A stretch of 64,000 nt of DNA from an uncultured Clostridia bacterium. Lineage in GTDB: Bacteria > Bacillota > Clostridia > Christensenellales > Aristaeellaceae. Below are positions 40,133 through 49,500 of the stretch, in pieces (position 1 is the stretch's first letter; every line of letters starts with the position of its first letter). The notes below the pieces were generated by a model. It worked only from the letters and a program-made list of their open reading frames with translations. It was not told the origin of the DNA and made no database searches. The translations under genes and the position numbers were made by a program. The stretch covers positions 1 to 64,000 of the forward strand of contig CAKTWP010000005.1 of the NCBI GenBank assembly GCA_934630705.1, given 5' to 3'.

Positions 40133-40576
40133 ATGGTTTTATCGGATATTCTGAGCAATCGCGTGCTGCTGTGCGCGGCTTTTTCCTGGCTGGTGGCCCA
40201 GGGGTTGAAAGTGCTGCTGACGCTGTGGATGGAAAAGCGGCTGGATTGGCGGCGATGCTTTGGCATGGGCGGCATGCCCAGCGCTCACAGCGCGTTTGTG
40301 TTTTCCCTGGCGCTGATGACGGGGCTGAAGGAGGGCTTTGGTACCACGGCCTTTGCCATCGCCTTTGCGCTGATGGTGATCGTGATTTACGACGCCATGG
40401 GCGTGCGGGCGGAAACGGGCAAGCAGGGCGCGGTGCTGAATCGGATTCTGCGGGAGGTGCTGGTGGAAGGCCAGCCCATCACCGAGCAGAAGCTCAAGGA
40501 ACTGGTGGGCCATACGCCGCTGGAGGTTTGCGGCGGCGTGGTGGTTGGGATCATCATGGTGCTTATCATGGCGTGA
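40133..40576 (+). CDS. divergent PAP2 family membrane protein (DUF212-like)
   Basis: The 147-residue protein has four membrane segments and the family motifs GGMPSAHSAFVFSLAL (about 43-58) and YDAMGVRAETGKQGAVLN. The conserved serine-histidine pair is that of the divergent PAP2 phosphatase-like family (YuiD type). A lipid or polyprenyl-phosphate phosphatase is plausible, but unproven. It lies just after ispA, consistent with prenyl-lipid metabolism. GAAAGCGAATCGGCA provides only a weak ribosome site. Confidence 0.85.
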   Translation: MVLSDILSNRVLLCAAFSWLVAQGLKVLLTLWMEKRLDWRRCFGMGGMPSAHSAFVFSLALMTGLKEGFGTTAFAIAFALMVIVIYDAMGVRAETGKQGAVLNRILREVLVEGQPITEQKLKELVGHTPLEVCGGVVVGIIMVLIMA

Positions 40577-40598
40577 AAATAAAAGGAGGAACACAAGC

Positions 40599-41156
40599 AT
40601 GGATAATTTCCTGGAAGAAGTGGTCGTAAAACGGAAGCGGGGGCTGCAGGGGCTGTCCAAGGCGGTGGCCTGGATCGTGCTGGTGATGTTTGGGCTGTAC
40701 GCCTTTCTGCAATTGCAAAACGTGATGTATTGCATCACGGCGGAGGGGTTCACCCTGAATACCCTGATCTACGCCCTGCAGCTGATCGTGTTCGGCGGGC
40801 TGGCGGTGCTGATTTTCCTGAACAAGGATAAGCTGAACACCGAGTATGAGTATACCTTCACCAACGGGCAGATGGACTTTGCCCAGGTTTATAACAACCG
40901 CAAGCGCAAGAGTCTGGGCACCATGAACGTGCGCAACGTGGAAGCCTGCGGCATGGTTTCCTCCGGCTCCTTCCAGCGCTATATCAATATGCCCAACGTG
41001 AAGCGCACCAACTGGTTCCTCAACCGGGAGGCGGAGCTGTTTTACTTCTATTTCCAGAAGGAAAACCAGAAGCGGATCATTATCATCGAGCCCAGCGAGG
41101 AAATGGTAGGCCTGATTAAGAAATACGTGCCCCAGGGCGTGTGGCAGATCAACTGA
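40599..41156 (+). CDS. conserved DUF6106-like membrane protein
   Basis: The 185-residue protein starts at ATG 40599, nine bases after AAAAGGAGG. It has two membrane helices (AVAWIVLVMFGLYAFLQL and NTLIYALQLIVFGGLAVLIF), followed by a soluble part with YEYTFTNGQMDFAQVYNNRK and EKENQKRIIIIEPSEEM. This resembles a family (DUF6106) seen near nifS-thiI in Clostridia. Function unknown; the soluble part looks like a PH-type beta-sandwich. Confidence 0.65.
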   Translation: MDNFLEEVVVKRKRGLQGLSKAVAWIVLVMFGLYAFLQLQNVMYCITAEGFTLNTLIYALQLIVFGGLAVLIFLNKDKLNTEYEYTFTNGQMDFAQVYNNRKRKSLGTMNVRNVEACGMVSSGSFQRYINMPNVKRTNWFLNREAELFYFYFQKENQKRIIIIEPSEEMVGLIKKYVPQGVWQIN

Positions 41157-41173
41157 CGGAGGCGGGAATCCCT

Positions 41174-42322
41174 ATGCCCATCTATCTGGATAACAGCGCC
41201 ACCACCCGGGTCTGCGATGCGGCGGCGGCAGCCATGATGCAGTGCATGCAGGCGGGGTATTTCAATCCCTCCGCCGTCTATGGCCCGGCGCTGGAAACGG
41301 AAAAAATGATGCGCGCCTGCCGGGAAACGCTGCTGCGATCGGTGCATGCCCGGACGGGCAGTCAGGCGGTTTTCACCTCCGGCGGCACCGAGGCGGATAA
41401 CCTGGCCATCTTGGGCCGGCTTTCCGGCATGCGGGGCGGCGGACGAATTCTTTACAGCGCCGGGGAGCATCCGGCGGTGAAGGAAGCCTGCCTGGCGGCG
41501 GAGGCCATGGGCTTTGAGGCGCATTCCGTGCCCTATGATCACACGGGCGCAGTGGATCTGGACGTGCTGGAAAAGCTTATAACCCCGGATACCCGCCTGA
41601 TCTGCTGCATGCAGGTGAACAACGAAACGGGGGCCATCCAGCCCCTTTCGGAGATTGCCGCATTGCGCGCCCGCCGGGCTCCGGAAGCCCATTTCCATGT
41701 GGACGGAGTGCAGGGCTTTCTGCGGGTACCCTTTGATATGCCCGGTGTGCAGGCGGACAGCTACGCCCTGTCAGGCCACAAGATTCACGGGCCCAAGGGC
41801 ATTGGCGCACTGATTCTGGCTCCGGGCGTTCGGGTGCATCCCCGGGCGCTGGGCGGCGGCCAGGAGAGCGGGCTGCGCTCGGGTACGGAGAATACGCCCG
41901 GCATCGCGGGCCTGCTGGCGGCGGTGGAAGCGTATCCGCTGGAAAATGGGATGCGGCAGGTGAAGCTGCATTTATGGCAGCGGCTGCGGGAGGCAATCCC
42001 GGATGCAGCGGTGAACGGCCCTGCGCCGGACAGCGATCTGGCCGCGCCCCATATTCTGAATGTGTCCCTGCCGCCGGTGCGATCGGAAACCATGCTTCAT
42101 GCGCTGGAGGGCGCGGGGATCTATGTGGGCATGGGCAGCGCCTGCTCATCCCACAAGCAGAAGGTCAGCGCGGTGCTGCGGGCGATGAACACGCCTCAGC
42201 GGCTGGCCGAGTCCGCGCTGCGGTTCTCCCTTTGCCCGGAAAACACGCTGGCGGAAATGGAGCAGGTGGCGGCGGCCTGCGGGCAGAATTACGCGGTGCT
42301 TTCCAAGTTCCAAAGAAGATAA
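41174..42322 (+). CDS. cysteine desulfurase, NifS-like
   Basis: The 382-residue PLP enzyme starts at ATG 41174 behind CGGAGGCGGG. It contains IYLDNSATTRVC, the cofactor lysine in YALSGHKIHGPKG, and the active-site cysteine in GMGSACSSHKQK. It passes sulphur as a cysteine persulfide. Encoded just before thiI (39-base gap), it is likely the dedicated sulphur donor for tRNA 4-thiouridine, as NifZ is in Bacillus; a general iron-sulphur role is less likely because no IscU is nearby. Confidence 0.94.
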   Translation: MPIYLDNSATTRVCDAAAAAMMQCMQAGYFNPSAVYGPALETEKMMRACRETLLRSVHARTGSQAVFTSGGTEADNLAILGRLSGMRGGGRILYSAGEHPAVKEACLAAEAMGFEAHSVPYDHTGAVDLDVLEKLITPDTRLICCMQVNNETGAIQPLSEIAALRARRAPEAHFHVDGVQGFLRVPFDMPGVQADSYALSGHKIHGPKGIGALILAPGVRVHPRALGGGQESGLRSGTENTPGIAGLLAAVEAYPLENGMRQVKLHLWQRLREAIPDAAVNGPAPDSDLAAPHILNVSLPPVRSETMLHALEGAGIYVGMGSACSSHKQKVSAVLRAMNTPQRLAESALRFSLCPENTLAEMEQVAAACGQNYAVLSKFQRR

Positions 42323-42361
42323 AGGGCCGGGAGATCTGGCCCAAAAGGAGTTTTTGCAATC

Positions 42362-43510
42362 ATGCGCAAGTTGCTGATGGTTCGATATGGCGAGATTTAT
42401 CTGAAGGGCCTGAACCGCCCTTATTTCCTGCGGGCGCTGGTAAGCCGGGTGCGGGAGGCGGCCAGGCCTTTTGGGGGCAAGGTCTGGCTGCATGATGCCC
42501 GGGTGTTCGTCAGCGATATGAACGATCCCGAGGGCTGCATGGAGCGGGTGCGCAAGGTGTTCGGCGTGCATTCCGTATGCCCGGCCATCGAAATGGAAAA
42601 GGACGATTTTGACGGCATCTGCCAGCAGGCGGAGCTGATGATGCGGCCGCTGAGCGGCACGTTCAAGGTGGAATCCCGGCGGGCAGACAAGCATTATTTC
42701 CTGGATTCGCCCCAGATCAACCGGCAGGTGGGCGAATATGTGCTGATGCGCAACGAGGATCATCTGAAGGTGGATGTGCATAAGCCGGAGCATGTTTTGT
42801 CCATTGAGATTCGGGACCAGGCGTATCTGTACTGCCAGGTATATCCCGCGGTAGGCGGCATGCCGGTGGGCACCGGCGGAAAAGCGGCGCTGCTGCTTTC
42901 CGGCGGCATTGACAGCCCGGTGGCCGGATACATGATCGCCAAGCGCGGGGTGCAGCTGGTGGCGGTGCATTATCATTCCTTCCCTTACACCAGCGAGTTC
43001 GCCAAGCAGAAGGTGCTGGATCTGGCGAAGATTCTTTCCGATTACTGCTGCGGGATCAAGGTTTACGTGGTGCCCTTCACGGAGATTCAGATGCAGATTC
43101 ATGAGAAGTGCCCCGAGGATTACACCACCCTGATCATGCGGCGATACATGATGCGCATTGCCGAGCGGATTGCCCGGAAGGAGGAATGCCTGGCGCTGAT
43201 CACGGGTGAGTCTGTGGGCCAGGTAGCCAGCCAGACCATGGAAGCCCTGGCAACCACGGATCAGGTGGTGGGAATGCCGGTATTCCGGCCGCTGATCGGG
43301 TTTGACAAGATTGACATTATCGAATACGCCCGGAAGATCGGCACCTACGAAACCTCCTCGCTGCCCTATGAAGATTGCTGCACCGTGTTCACGCCCAAGC
43401 ATCCCGCCACCAAGCCCAAGATGGCCAAAATTCTCGAGGGTGAGGGCAATCTGGATCAGGAGGCGCTTATCGCCGCCGCTGTGGACAATGCGGAGATTGT
43501 GGAACTATAA
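42362..43510 (+). CDS. thiI: tRNA 4-thiouridine synthase ThiI (no rhodanese domain)
   Basis: The 382-residue protein has an N-terminal ferredoxin-like part, a THUMP domain (about 60-165) and a PP-loop ATPase domain with LLSGGIDSPVAGYMIAKRG at about 177-195, plus YEDCCTVFTPKHPATKP near the end. It adenylates U8 of tRNA for sulphur insertion. Length (382) matches the short, rhodanese-free Bacillus type, which receives sulphur straight from the paired desulfurase. It ends the operon that starts at 33.7 kb. Confidence 0.95.
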   Translation: MRKLLMVRYGEIYLKGLNRPYFLRALVSRVREAARPFGGKVWLHDARVFVSDMNDPEGCMERVRKVFGVHSVCPAIEMEKDDFDGICQQAELMMRPLSGTFKVESRRADKHYFLDSPQINRQVGEYVLMRNEDHLKVDVHKPEHVLSIEIRDQAYLYCQVYPAVGGMPVGTGGKAALLLSGGIDSPVAGYMIAKRGVQLVAVHYHSFPYTSEFAKQKVLDLAKILSDYCCGIKVYVVPFTEIQMQIHEKCPEDYTTLIMRRYMMRIAERIARKEECLALITGESVGQVASQTMEALATTDQVVGMPVFRPLIGFDKIDIIEYARKIGTYETSSLPYEDCCTVFTPKHPATKPKMAKILEGEGNLDQEALIAAAVDNAEIVEL

Positions 43511-43912
43511 AAAAAGAAAATAATTAAGCAGGGGGAGCCATTCAAGGAGCTCCACGCGCTACTCCGCATTCCCGCCCCGCGCTTTTGCCTGACGGCAAGC
43601 GCGGGTTTCGGGCCTGCGGAGCCCTTCGGGCTGTCCTCGGCCCTCAGCCTCGCTGCGCTCGGCGCTGCGCGGAAGCGCGTCACTTGGCGATACATCCTGG
43701 TTGTCGGCGCGAAACGCGTCTAAAGCCGCGCTTCTAATCTGCAACTCAATCAGCGCGGCGGAACGCGGCTGCTCCCGTCGGCTTGTTTCAGTTGATTCAC
43801 TCAACTCCTCCGCGGCCTTTCCGGCCGCGCCTGCTACCGGCAGGCTGGTTGCTTCGCTCACTCCTCCAAGAAAGCGGCAGGAATAAAGCAGGTATTGATT
43901 TAATCAAAAATG
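43511..43912. other. GC-rich multi-hairpin intergenic region
   Basis: The DNA between thiI and the terminator at 43913 has no convincing gene but many local stem-loops: GCGGCC-TTTCC-GGCCGC (around 43815-43831), CCTGC-TACC-GGCAGG, a Gly/Arg-type repeat of GCGCTT-AAGCGC, and the 26-bp hairpin at 43709-43734 that recurs at 60201. An open frame on the minus strand (43559-43861) is composed only of biased residues and lacks a ribosome site. It looks like accumulated repeat units or an unrecognised structured RNA. Confidence 0.5.
43709..43734. repeat. dispersed hairpin element, copy 1
   Basis: GCGAAACGCGTCTAAAGCCG followed by CGCTTC can fold with GAAACGCG pairing to CGCGCTTC (one mismatch or wobble). 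24 of its 26 bases recur at 60201-60226. Confidence 0.65.
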
Positions 43913-43975
43913 TGCCCCGGATGGGCGTGGAGAGATCTGATCATCTCCTTGGCCAATCCGGGGCATACGTTTTAT
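43913..43975. terminator. bidirectional terminator between thiI region and the VanW gene
   Basis: TGCCCCGGAT (43913-43922) and ATCCGGGGCA (43956-43965) form a perfect 10-bp stem with an inner GGAGAT/ATCTCC stem. TACGTTTTATTTT follows on plus and CATTTTTGATT on minus, so it can end transcripts from both sides. The VanW gene stop lies 24 bases to the right. Confidence 0.8.
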
Positions 43976-43989
43976 TTTAGTCCATTTTT

Positions 43990-44991
43990 TTACTGATCCG
44001 CACGCCAGACGGCGACGAACAGCGCGAAATCATGCACTGTAGCATCGATGCGGATGGGGAAATCGTAATCGTTGCGGATAATCAGGTTCAGGTTATCCGT
44101 GCCGGAGGACGCATCCATGCCGTGGGGCAGATAGGACGCGCCGTTATTGCCATGGGGCTTGCGCATCAGAATCGTCACGCCGGGCAGCTGCATGATGGTG
44201 TTATACAGGCTGCTGGACACCTGACAGGAGCCGCCGCCATAATTGAGCTTGGTTTCGCCATCCACCAGCACGGGCGCGGGCAGGTACCCTGTGGACGCAT
44301 TGAATGGCCCCACGGTATCGTTAAAATTCATCCGATCGCCAGGCCGCAGAATCTTGCTCATATACGCGCAGGCCACGGCCAGGTTATTGATGCGGTCGGG
44401 GTTATCGCTGTAAAAAGAGGTAAACACCGCCAGGGGCTTTTCGCTGTCGCCTGCTTCAGGGCAGCCGGCCACGGGCAGCAGCTCGTCCAGATCCCGGGTA
44501 TCCACATAGCCATACTGCCGGTGGTACACCAGCTTGGCCCAGCCGTCCTCCACGCCGATAATGGCGATCCGCGCGCCCTCGGTAAGGGGGGAGAGGGTTT
44601 CGCTGGCGGCGGACTTATCTGCCTTCACCTCGGTGGGGCGGGTAATTTTTGCATAGAAATGATACACTTCCACAGTGTAGGGCGGGGTGTGCACCGGATC
44701 CACCACGCTGGTCACATCAATGCGATGGCGCAGGATATACCCCGTCTTGCCGTTGTAATCCACCTCCACCCAGTTGGGATACACGGCGGTGATATAAATT
44801 TTCTTGCCCGGATCCATGGTTTTGATGACCTCGCTGGTCTTATCCATGGCCACGTAGATATTGGTGGTGCTGCGGTCGCCGTAGCGTTTGGTGGTGATGC
44901 CGTTATAGAAAACGGTTTTCTCCTCGGCCTGGGCGCAGGCGCACAGCAGCGCCAGCAGCAGCGCCAGGGGCAAAAGCAGTTTCTTGTTCAT
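43990..44991 (-). CDS. secreted SH3b and VanW-domain protein
   Basis: The 333-residue protein starts at ATG 44991 with AGGGAGG eight bases upstream. It opens with a signal peptide (MNKKLLLPLALLLALLCACAQA) whose LLCAC may be a lipobox, so it may be a lipoprotein. Two SH3-like segments follow (about 25-85, with VEVDYNGKTGYILRHRI; 100-165, with WAKLVYHRQYGYVDTRDL). The rest is a VanW domain: RPGDRMNFNDTVGPFN, NYGGGSCQVSSSLYNTIM. VanW domains occur beside peptidoglycan-binding modules; the activity is not established. It may help shape the cell wall. Confidence 0.9.
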   Translation of the reverse strand: MNKKLLLPLALLLALLCACAQAEEKTVFYNGITTKRYGDRSTTNIYVAMDKTSEVIKTMDPGKKIYITAVYPNWVEVDYNGKTGYILRHRIDVTSVVDPVHTPPYTVEVYHFYAKITRPTEVKADKSAASETLSPLTEGARIAIIGVEDGWAKLVYHRQYGYVDTRDLDELLPVAGCPEAGDSEKPLAVFTSFYSDNPDRINNLAVACAYMSKILRPGDRMNFNDTVGPFNASTGYLPAPVLVDGETKLNYGGGSCQVSSSLYNTIMQLPGVTILMRKPHGNNGASYLPHGMDASSGTDNLNLIIRNDYDFPIRIDATVHDFALFVAVWRADQ

Positions 44992-45064
44992 GCAGGGCCT
45001 CCCTGTTTTATCCTTGGTGACCATTCGCCTAAGGGCGAACGGAAAACAACAAATTGCATCATAT

Positions 45065-45093
45065 ATTATAGCACGCTTTCCTGATTTGGCCAA
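45065..45093 (-). promoter_or_regulatory. promoter of the VanW gene
   Basis: TTGGCC, 17 bases, TATAAT read on the minus strand, about 75 bases before the start. Confidence 0.65.
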
Positions 45094-45326
45094 TGCCCCG
45101 GGAAAAAGTTTACAAACCTGGGCGTCAGTTTTCCCGGTGCGGGGTCATGCGCCGGGCGCGGGGCGCGCGGGGAAAAAGCGCTGCAGGCGCGGGTGCGGGT
45201 AGTCGGGGTTTGGATTCTGAACTGCGTTCCATACAGGCATGCCTCCTTTTTCATCAGGATGGGCTGAAACGGATAAAATTATGCGAAAAACCTGCGAAAA
45301 AAGAGCATTTCATGGTTCGACAATTC

Positions 45327-45355
45327 TTGCAAGCGGCGGAAATTTGTGATATGAT
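45327..45355 (+). promoter_or_regulatory. promoter of aroK
   Basis: TTGCAA, 17 bases, TATGAT, about 65 bases before the aroK start, divergent from the VanW promoter. The 427-base divergent region holds no gene. Confidence 0.55.
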
Positions 45356-45418
45356 GGCAGTAGCGCGGCGCCGTTTGCGCAGCGAAGGATGCGCCTGAGC
45401 GCGCAGGGAGGATCGGCC

Positions 45419-45928
45419 ATGCTCAAGATGCATATTTTCCTGGTTGGAATGGCGGGCGCGGGCAAAACTAGCCTGGGCCGCCGCCTGGCGCAGAATCTGA
45501 ATATGCGGTTCGTGGACACGGATCAGCGGGTGAGCGAGATGCTGGGCATGTCTGTGAACGAGATTTTCGCCGCCTTTGGCGAATCCTTTTTTCGCAATGC
45601 CGAAACCGGCGCGCTGATGGAGCTGGTGGGTCAGCCCCCCTGCATTGTATCCACCGGCGGTGGGCTGTGCACCATTCAGGAAAACGTGACGATCATGAAA
45701 AACCACGGGATCATTATCCATATCGACCGGCCGCTGGATCAGATCCTGTCCGATATTAAAATGGACCGGCGGCCTACGCTGGCCGGAGGCAGCCGGGAGG
45801 ATGTGATCGATCAATATAACCGCCGTATCGGCTATTACCGGGCTGCGGCGGATTATCGGCTGGATAATTCCAAGGGCTTCGTGATGGGCGTGAAAAACCT
45901 GACGGAGCTGGTGGAAAGCCTGGAATAA
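45419..45928 (+). CDS. aroK: shikimate kinase
   Basis: The 169-residue enzyme starts at ATG 45419 after GCAGGGAGG. Its motifs are a P-loop GMAGAGKTSLG, the substrate-binding DTD (VDTDQ), GESFFRNAET with its arginine, the STGGGL glycine triplet and the lid arginine in RRPTL. It phosphorylates shikimate in aromatic amino acid synthesis. It is followed by a 256-base gap without a gene; the other aro genes are not in the window. Confidence 0.94.
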   Translation: MLKMHIFLVGMAGAGKTSLGRRLAQNLNMRFVDTDQRVSEMLGMSVNEIFAAFGESFFRNAETGALMELVGQPPCIVSTGGGLCTIQENVTIMKNHGIIIHIDRPLDQILSDIKMDRRPTLAGGSREDVIDQYNRRIGYYRAAADYRLDNSKGFVMGVKNLTELVESLE

Positions 45929-46185
45929 AAAGGAGCTTTTGTGCGGGATACCGTTCCTTGCAGTCCAGAAGCGATTCCCCCTGTCTTTTTACCGCAGAGG
46001 CGCATTTGCGGCGCGTGAGGGCCCTTCTGGAATCATGCAGGGAAGCCCTCACAGTACGTTTTTTCAGCTGGCGTGGTGTCCCAATCGGAAATTTCGTCAG
46101 ACCATACCTCCATTTTAAAGGAAAAGAACAAGGCCGGATAGACCTTACTCTTGCATTATGAATCGGAATTTGCGGAGGTGTTTAC

Positions 46186-46407
46186 ATGATGCTCCTAAAG
46201 GCATTGGCCGTAGTGCTGGGACTGGCGTTCCTTCTGTTTGGATACTTCATTTATTTCAAGAAGAAATATCATCTCATCAACGGTTTTGAGGCGGACTTCA
46301 AAGCGGGTCGAAAGAATGAAGAATACGCCAAGAGAGTGGGAATGGTAGAGCTTGTTGTTGGCATTGCTCTGCTGATCGCAGGTGTTGTGCTTATTTTATT
46401 TGCCTAA
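46186..46407 (+). CDS. small DUF3784-like membrane protein
   Basis: The 73-residue protein has two membrane helices (ALAVVLGLAFLLFGYFIYF and VELVVGIALLIAGVVLILF) separated by a conserved loop YHLINGFEADFKAGRKNEEYAKRVG, as in DUF3784 proteins. A GCGGAGGTG ribosome site precedes the ATG. A terminator follows 26 bases after the stop. Function unknown; a cytoplasmic-membrane location is clear. Confidence 0.8.
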   Translation: MMLLKALAVVLGLAFLLFGYFIYFKKKYHLINGFEADFKAGRKNEEYAKRVGMVELVVGIALLIAGVVLILFA

Positions 46408-46432
46408 GGAATTTCGCTTTTTGATTTGATTC

Positions 46433-46476
46433 GCCCCGCTTTTTTGCTCATTTCTGTCTTTCGGCGGGGCTTTTTT
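46433..46476 (+). terminator. terminator of the DUF3784-like gene
   Basis: GCCCCGC (46433-46439) pairs with GCGGGGC (46464-46470) and TTTTTT follows. Confidence 0.75.
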
Positions 46477-46524
46477 GATTTACGTCTGTTCAGGCCTTTA
46501 TTCCAGCTGGTTTGTAGGGAGGAT

Positions 46525-46562
46525 GCGGGAGGGGGCACAAAAGCCTCCTCCCGCTTTTTATT
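46525..46562 (+). terminator. hairpin terminator at the 3' end of the glucan synthase gene
   Basis: GCGGGAGGGGGC and GCCTCCTCCCGC flank a 6-base loop and are followed by TTTTTATT on the plus strand. It faces the minus-strand glucan synthase gene. It may stop plus-strand read-through into that gene and serve its own 3' end weakly. Confidence 0.6.
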
Positions 46563-49500
46563 ACGGCCGCTTCATTGGGAACCTGCATTCATGGGTACGG
46601 CCGTCGTCTTGGAGCGTTGCCCAGCCGCCGTCCAGCTTCTCCCCGTCCAGGGTGGGGAAAACCACATCCCGGGCAGCAGTGAAATGGTATTCCGCCGTGC
46701 CGAAACGATAAACAATGGTAAACTCCTCCTGGTTTGGCGTGGGCTGGGGAACCAGCCGGGCCTGATTGCCCTGCTTTTCAAACCCCAGCAGCACCGTGAA
46801 CCAGACGTAATACAGCCACGCTGCGCTGCCGGTATACCAGCTCCAGCCGCCCCGGCCCGGGTTTTGCCCGGCATATACGTCTCCGCAGAGCACATAGGGC
46901 TCCAGCCGGTAAACCCGCGCGTTTTCGGGCGTATCGCTGTGGCTCAGGGGCAGCAGCGCCCGGGCAATTTCCCATGCCAGCGCGCTTTCGCCTGCCTGAC
47001 AAAGCGCCGCGATCAGCCAGGGAACGGCATGGGTATATTGTCCGCCGTTTTCCCGCACGCCGGGGATGTACGCCCCAATGTATCCCGCGTTTTCCGGAAG
47101 CGCAAAGGGCGGAGAAAGCAGCTTCACGATCCCGTGGGCGCGATCATACAGCAGCCGCGCCGCGGCCAGTACGGCGGACCGGGCATGATCCCGGGGCGCG
47201 CCGGCCAGCATGGCAAAGGCCTGACTGATCAGATCGATCCGGGGCGGCTGGGTATCCGGCCCGCCGATGGGCTGGCCCGCGTCATTCCAGGCCCGCAGAT
47301 ACCATTGCCCCGCCCAGGCGCTTTCGGCGTTTTCCAGCAATTGATGCCGCAGCCGCAGGAGCCGGGCACGTTCTTCTTCCGGGCACAGGGGCGCGAAATG
47401 CCGCAGTACCAGCGCCAGAAAGAAGCCCAGCCACACGCTTTCGCCCTGCCGCCCGCCGATGCGGTTCATCCCGTCGTTCCAGTCCCCGCTGCCAATCAAT
47501 GGCAGGCCATGCATGCCCAGCGCCACCGAATCAATGGCCCGCAGGCAATGGCGCAGCAGGGGCTCCTGCCAGGCAGACTGGGCAGGCTCCTCGTAGCGGT
47601 CGTCCTCCTGGGGCTGCAGGGGTGCGGAAAGCAGATAGGGCGCGTCCGCGTCCAGGATGGCCGCATCTCCGGTTATGCGCACATACAGCGCCGTGAGATA
47701 GGGCAGAAACAGCTTATCGTCGCTGATGCGGGTGCGCACCCCCTTCTGGGGCGCGTGCCACCAGTGCTGCACATCGCCTTCAGGAAATTGGTGGGCGGCG
47801 CAGCGAAGAATATGCGCCCGGGCGAAGGCAGGATCCGTATGCAGTACGGCCAGCAGATCCTGCAATTGATCCCGGAAGCCAAAGGCCCCGCCGGTCTGAT
47901 ACGGCCCGGTACGGGCCAGCAGCCGGGCGGCCAGCGCCTGATAGGGCAGCCAGCGATTAAGCATGGCTTCCAGAGGCGCGTCCGCCGCATAGAGACACAG
48001 GGCTGACAGCCGCCGATCCCATTGCCCCCGCACCGCCCGCAGCAGATCGCCGCCGCCCTGTCGCAAAAGCGCGGCAAACTGCGCCCGGGCGGCGTCCGGG
48101 CTGTCCGCAATGCCCACGGCCAGCAAAAGCTGCAGCGGCTCATGAGGCTTGAGGGTCAGATCCCGCTGGCACAGCGCCATGCTGCCCTGATCCGGCCCGG
48201 AGGGGGAGAGACAGGGCGCTTCCTGCCCCTGCAAGCCAAAGCAGAGAGCCGGGCATAGCACCCGGGCCGCGCCGCCGTCCAGCGCCGCCCAGCCAATGAG
48301 CGAATCCCCGGATCGGGCGAAGGCGAAGCCGCCCTCCACCCGGCAGCGGGTGAAGGCGGGCTGCTCGCCCAGGGCAAAGCGCACCAGATAATGCAGCCGC
48401 AGTTTTTGCGGCTTTTCGCTGCGCAGCGTCACGATTCGCGCGCCGCAGGCCATGCCCTCCGGGCAGCAAAGGGAAACCTCGGCATACACATCCCCGGCCT
48501 TGGTTTGATAGGTGGTCACGCCGGGGGCATGCAGGGCGGTGGGGCGGCAAAGGGGATAGAGCCGTCCGTCCGGGCAGCGCAGATAGATTTCCTCCGCGGC
48601 CCGGGGCCGATGCACATCCGGAGCGGGACGGGTGACGCGGCTCAGGCGGCTGTTGTCGCCAAAGGATTGCAGCACGCCGCTTTCGCAGGCCACGGTGCCG
48701 AATTGTCCGTTGGCGAGAATATTGTGCCAGGGCGCAGGCGGCAGGGCGTAAACGGCGTAATCCCTGTCCGGTGTGAAGCCGCCAAAGCCGTTATCCAGCC
48801 AAAGGGGCGGCGGGGCGACGGGGATGGGCAGGGTCAGCGTCGCGCCGGCGGCGGGAGGTGAAAGACGCAGGGCGGAAAGCTGGGCAGGCAGGGCCATGCC
48901 GGAGCGCAGGGTCAGCGCCGCCCGGCTTTCCATGGCTGCCGCTTCTTCTTCGCCGCAGGCCACCACATGTACGCCGCCGCTGGCTCCCCGCAGCTCCCGG
49001 TCCGGGCTGGCGGAGAGCAGGGCGTTTACCGTGTCCTGTACCGGCCGGGCATAGCCCCCTTCCTCCTGACAGGCAAAGATCAGATCGATCCATACGCCCT
49101 GAGCCCGCATCCAGCTGTGGGCCCGCAGGACATGGCGAATCAGCGGCTTATCGGCTGCATGCAGCCGCACCAGCAGCACAGGCAGCACCCCCGCAATCCC
49201 AAACCGCCAGAAGGCGGCGGGCGGCGCGCTGGGCAGGGCGCATTGATGGGGCTGGCCGGAAAAGCTCACGGCCCCCAGCAGCTGCTGATACAGCGCCAGC
49301 ATCCGTCCGTCCATGTGCAAAAAGCGCAAGGCCATCCGCGCCTGCGTGGCGGATAGGGAAAAGGCGGAGCGGGCGAAAGCCGGGGTGAAGGATAGCGCGG
49401 CCAGGGCTTCTTCCGTCTTGCCCACGGCGATGAAGAAATAGAGATGGGCCGTGCCGCCCGCAGGCAGCCGCACCAGGGCCCGCAGGCTCAGGCAGGGGGC

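Noticed and set aside
43559..43861. 100-residue minus-strand frame after thiI
   Set aside because: Made of biased Ala, Arg, Glu and Ser tracts in a hairpin-rich stretch; no ribosome site.
46426..48006. 526-residue plus-strand open frame opposite the GH94 region
   Set aside because: Starts across a terminator and lies entirely against the glucan synthase frame; a codon-bias shadow.
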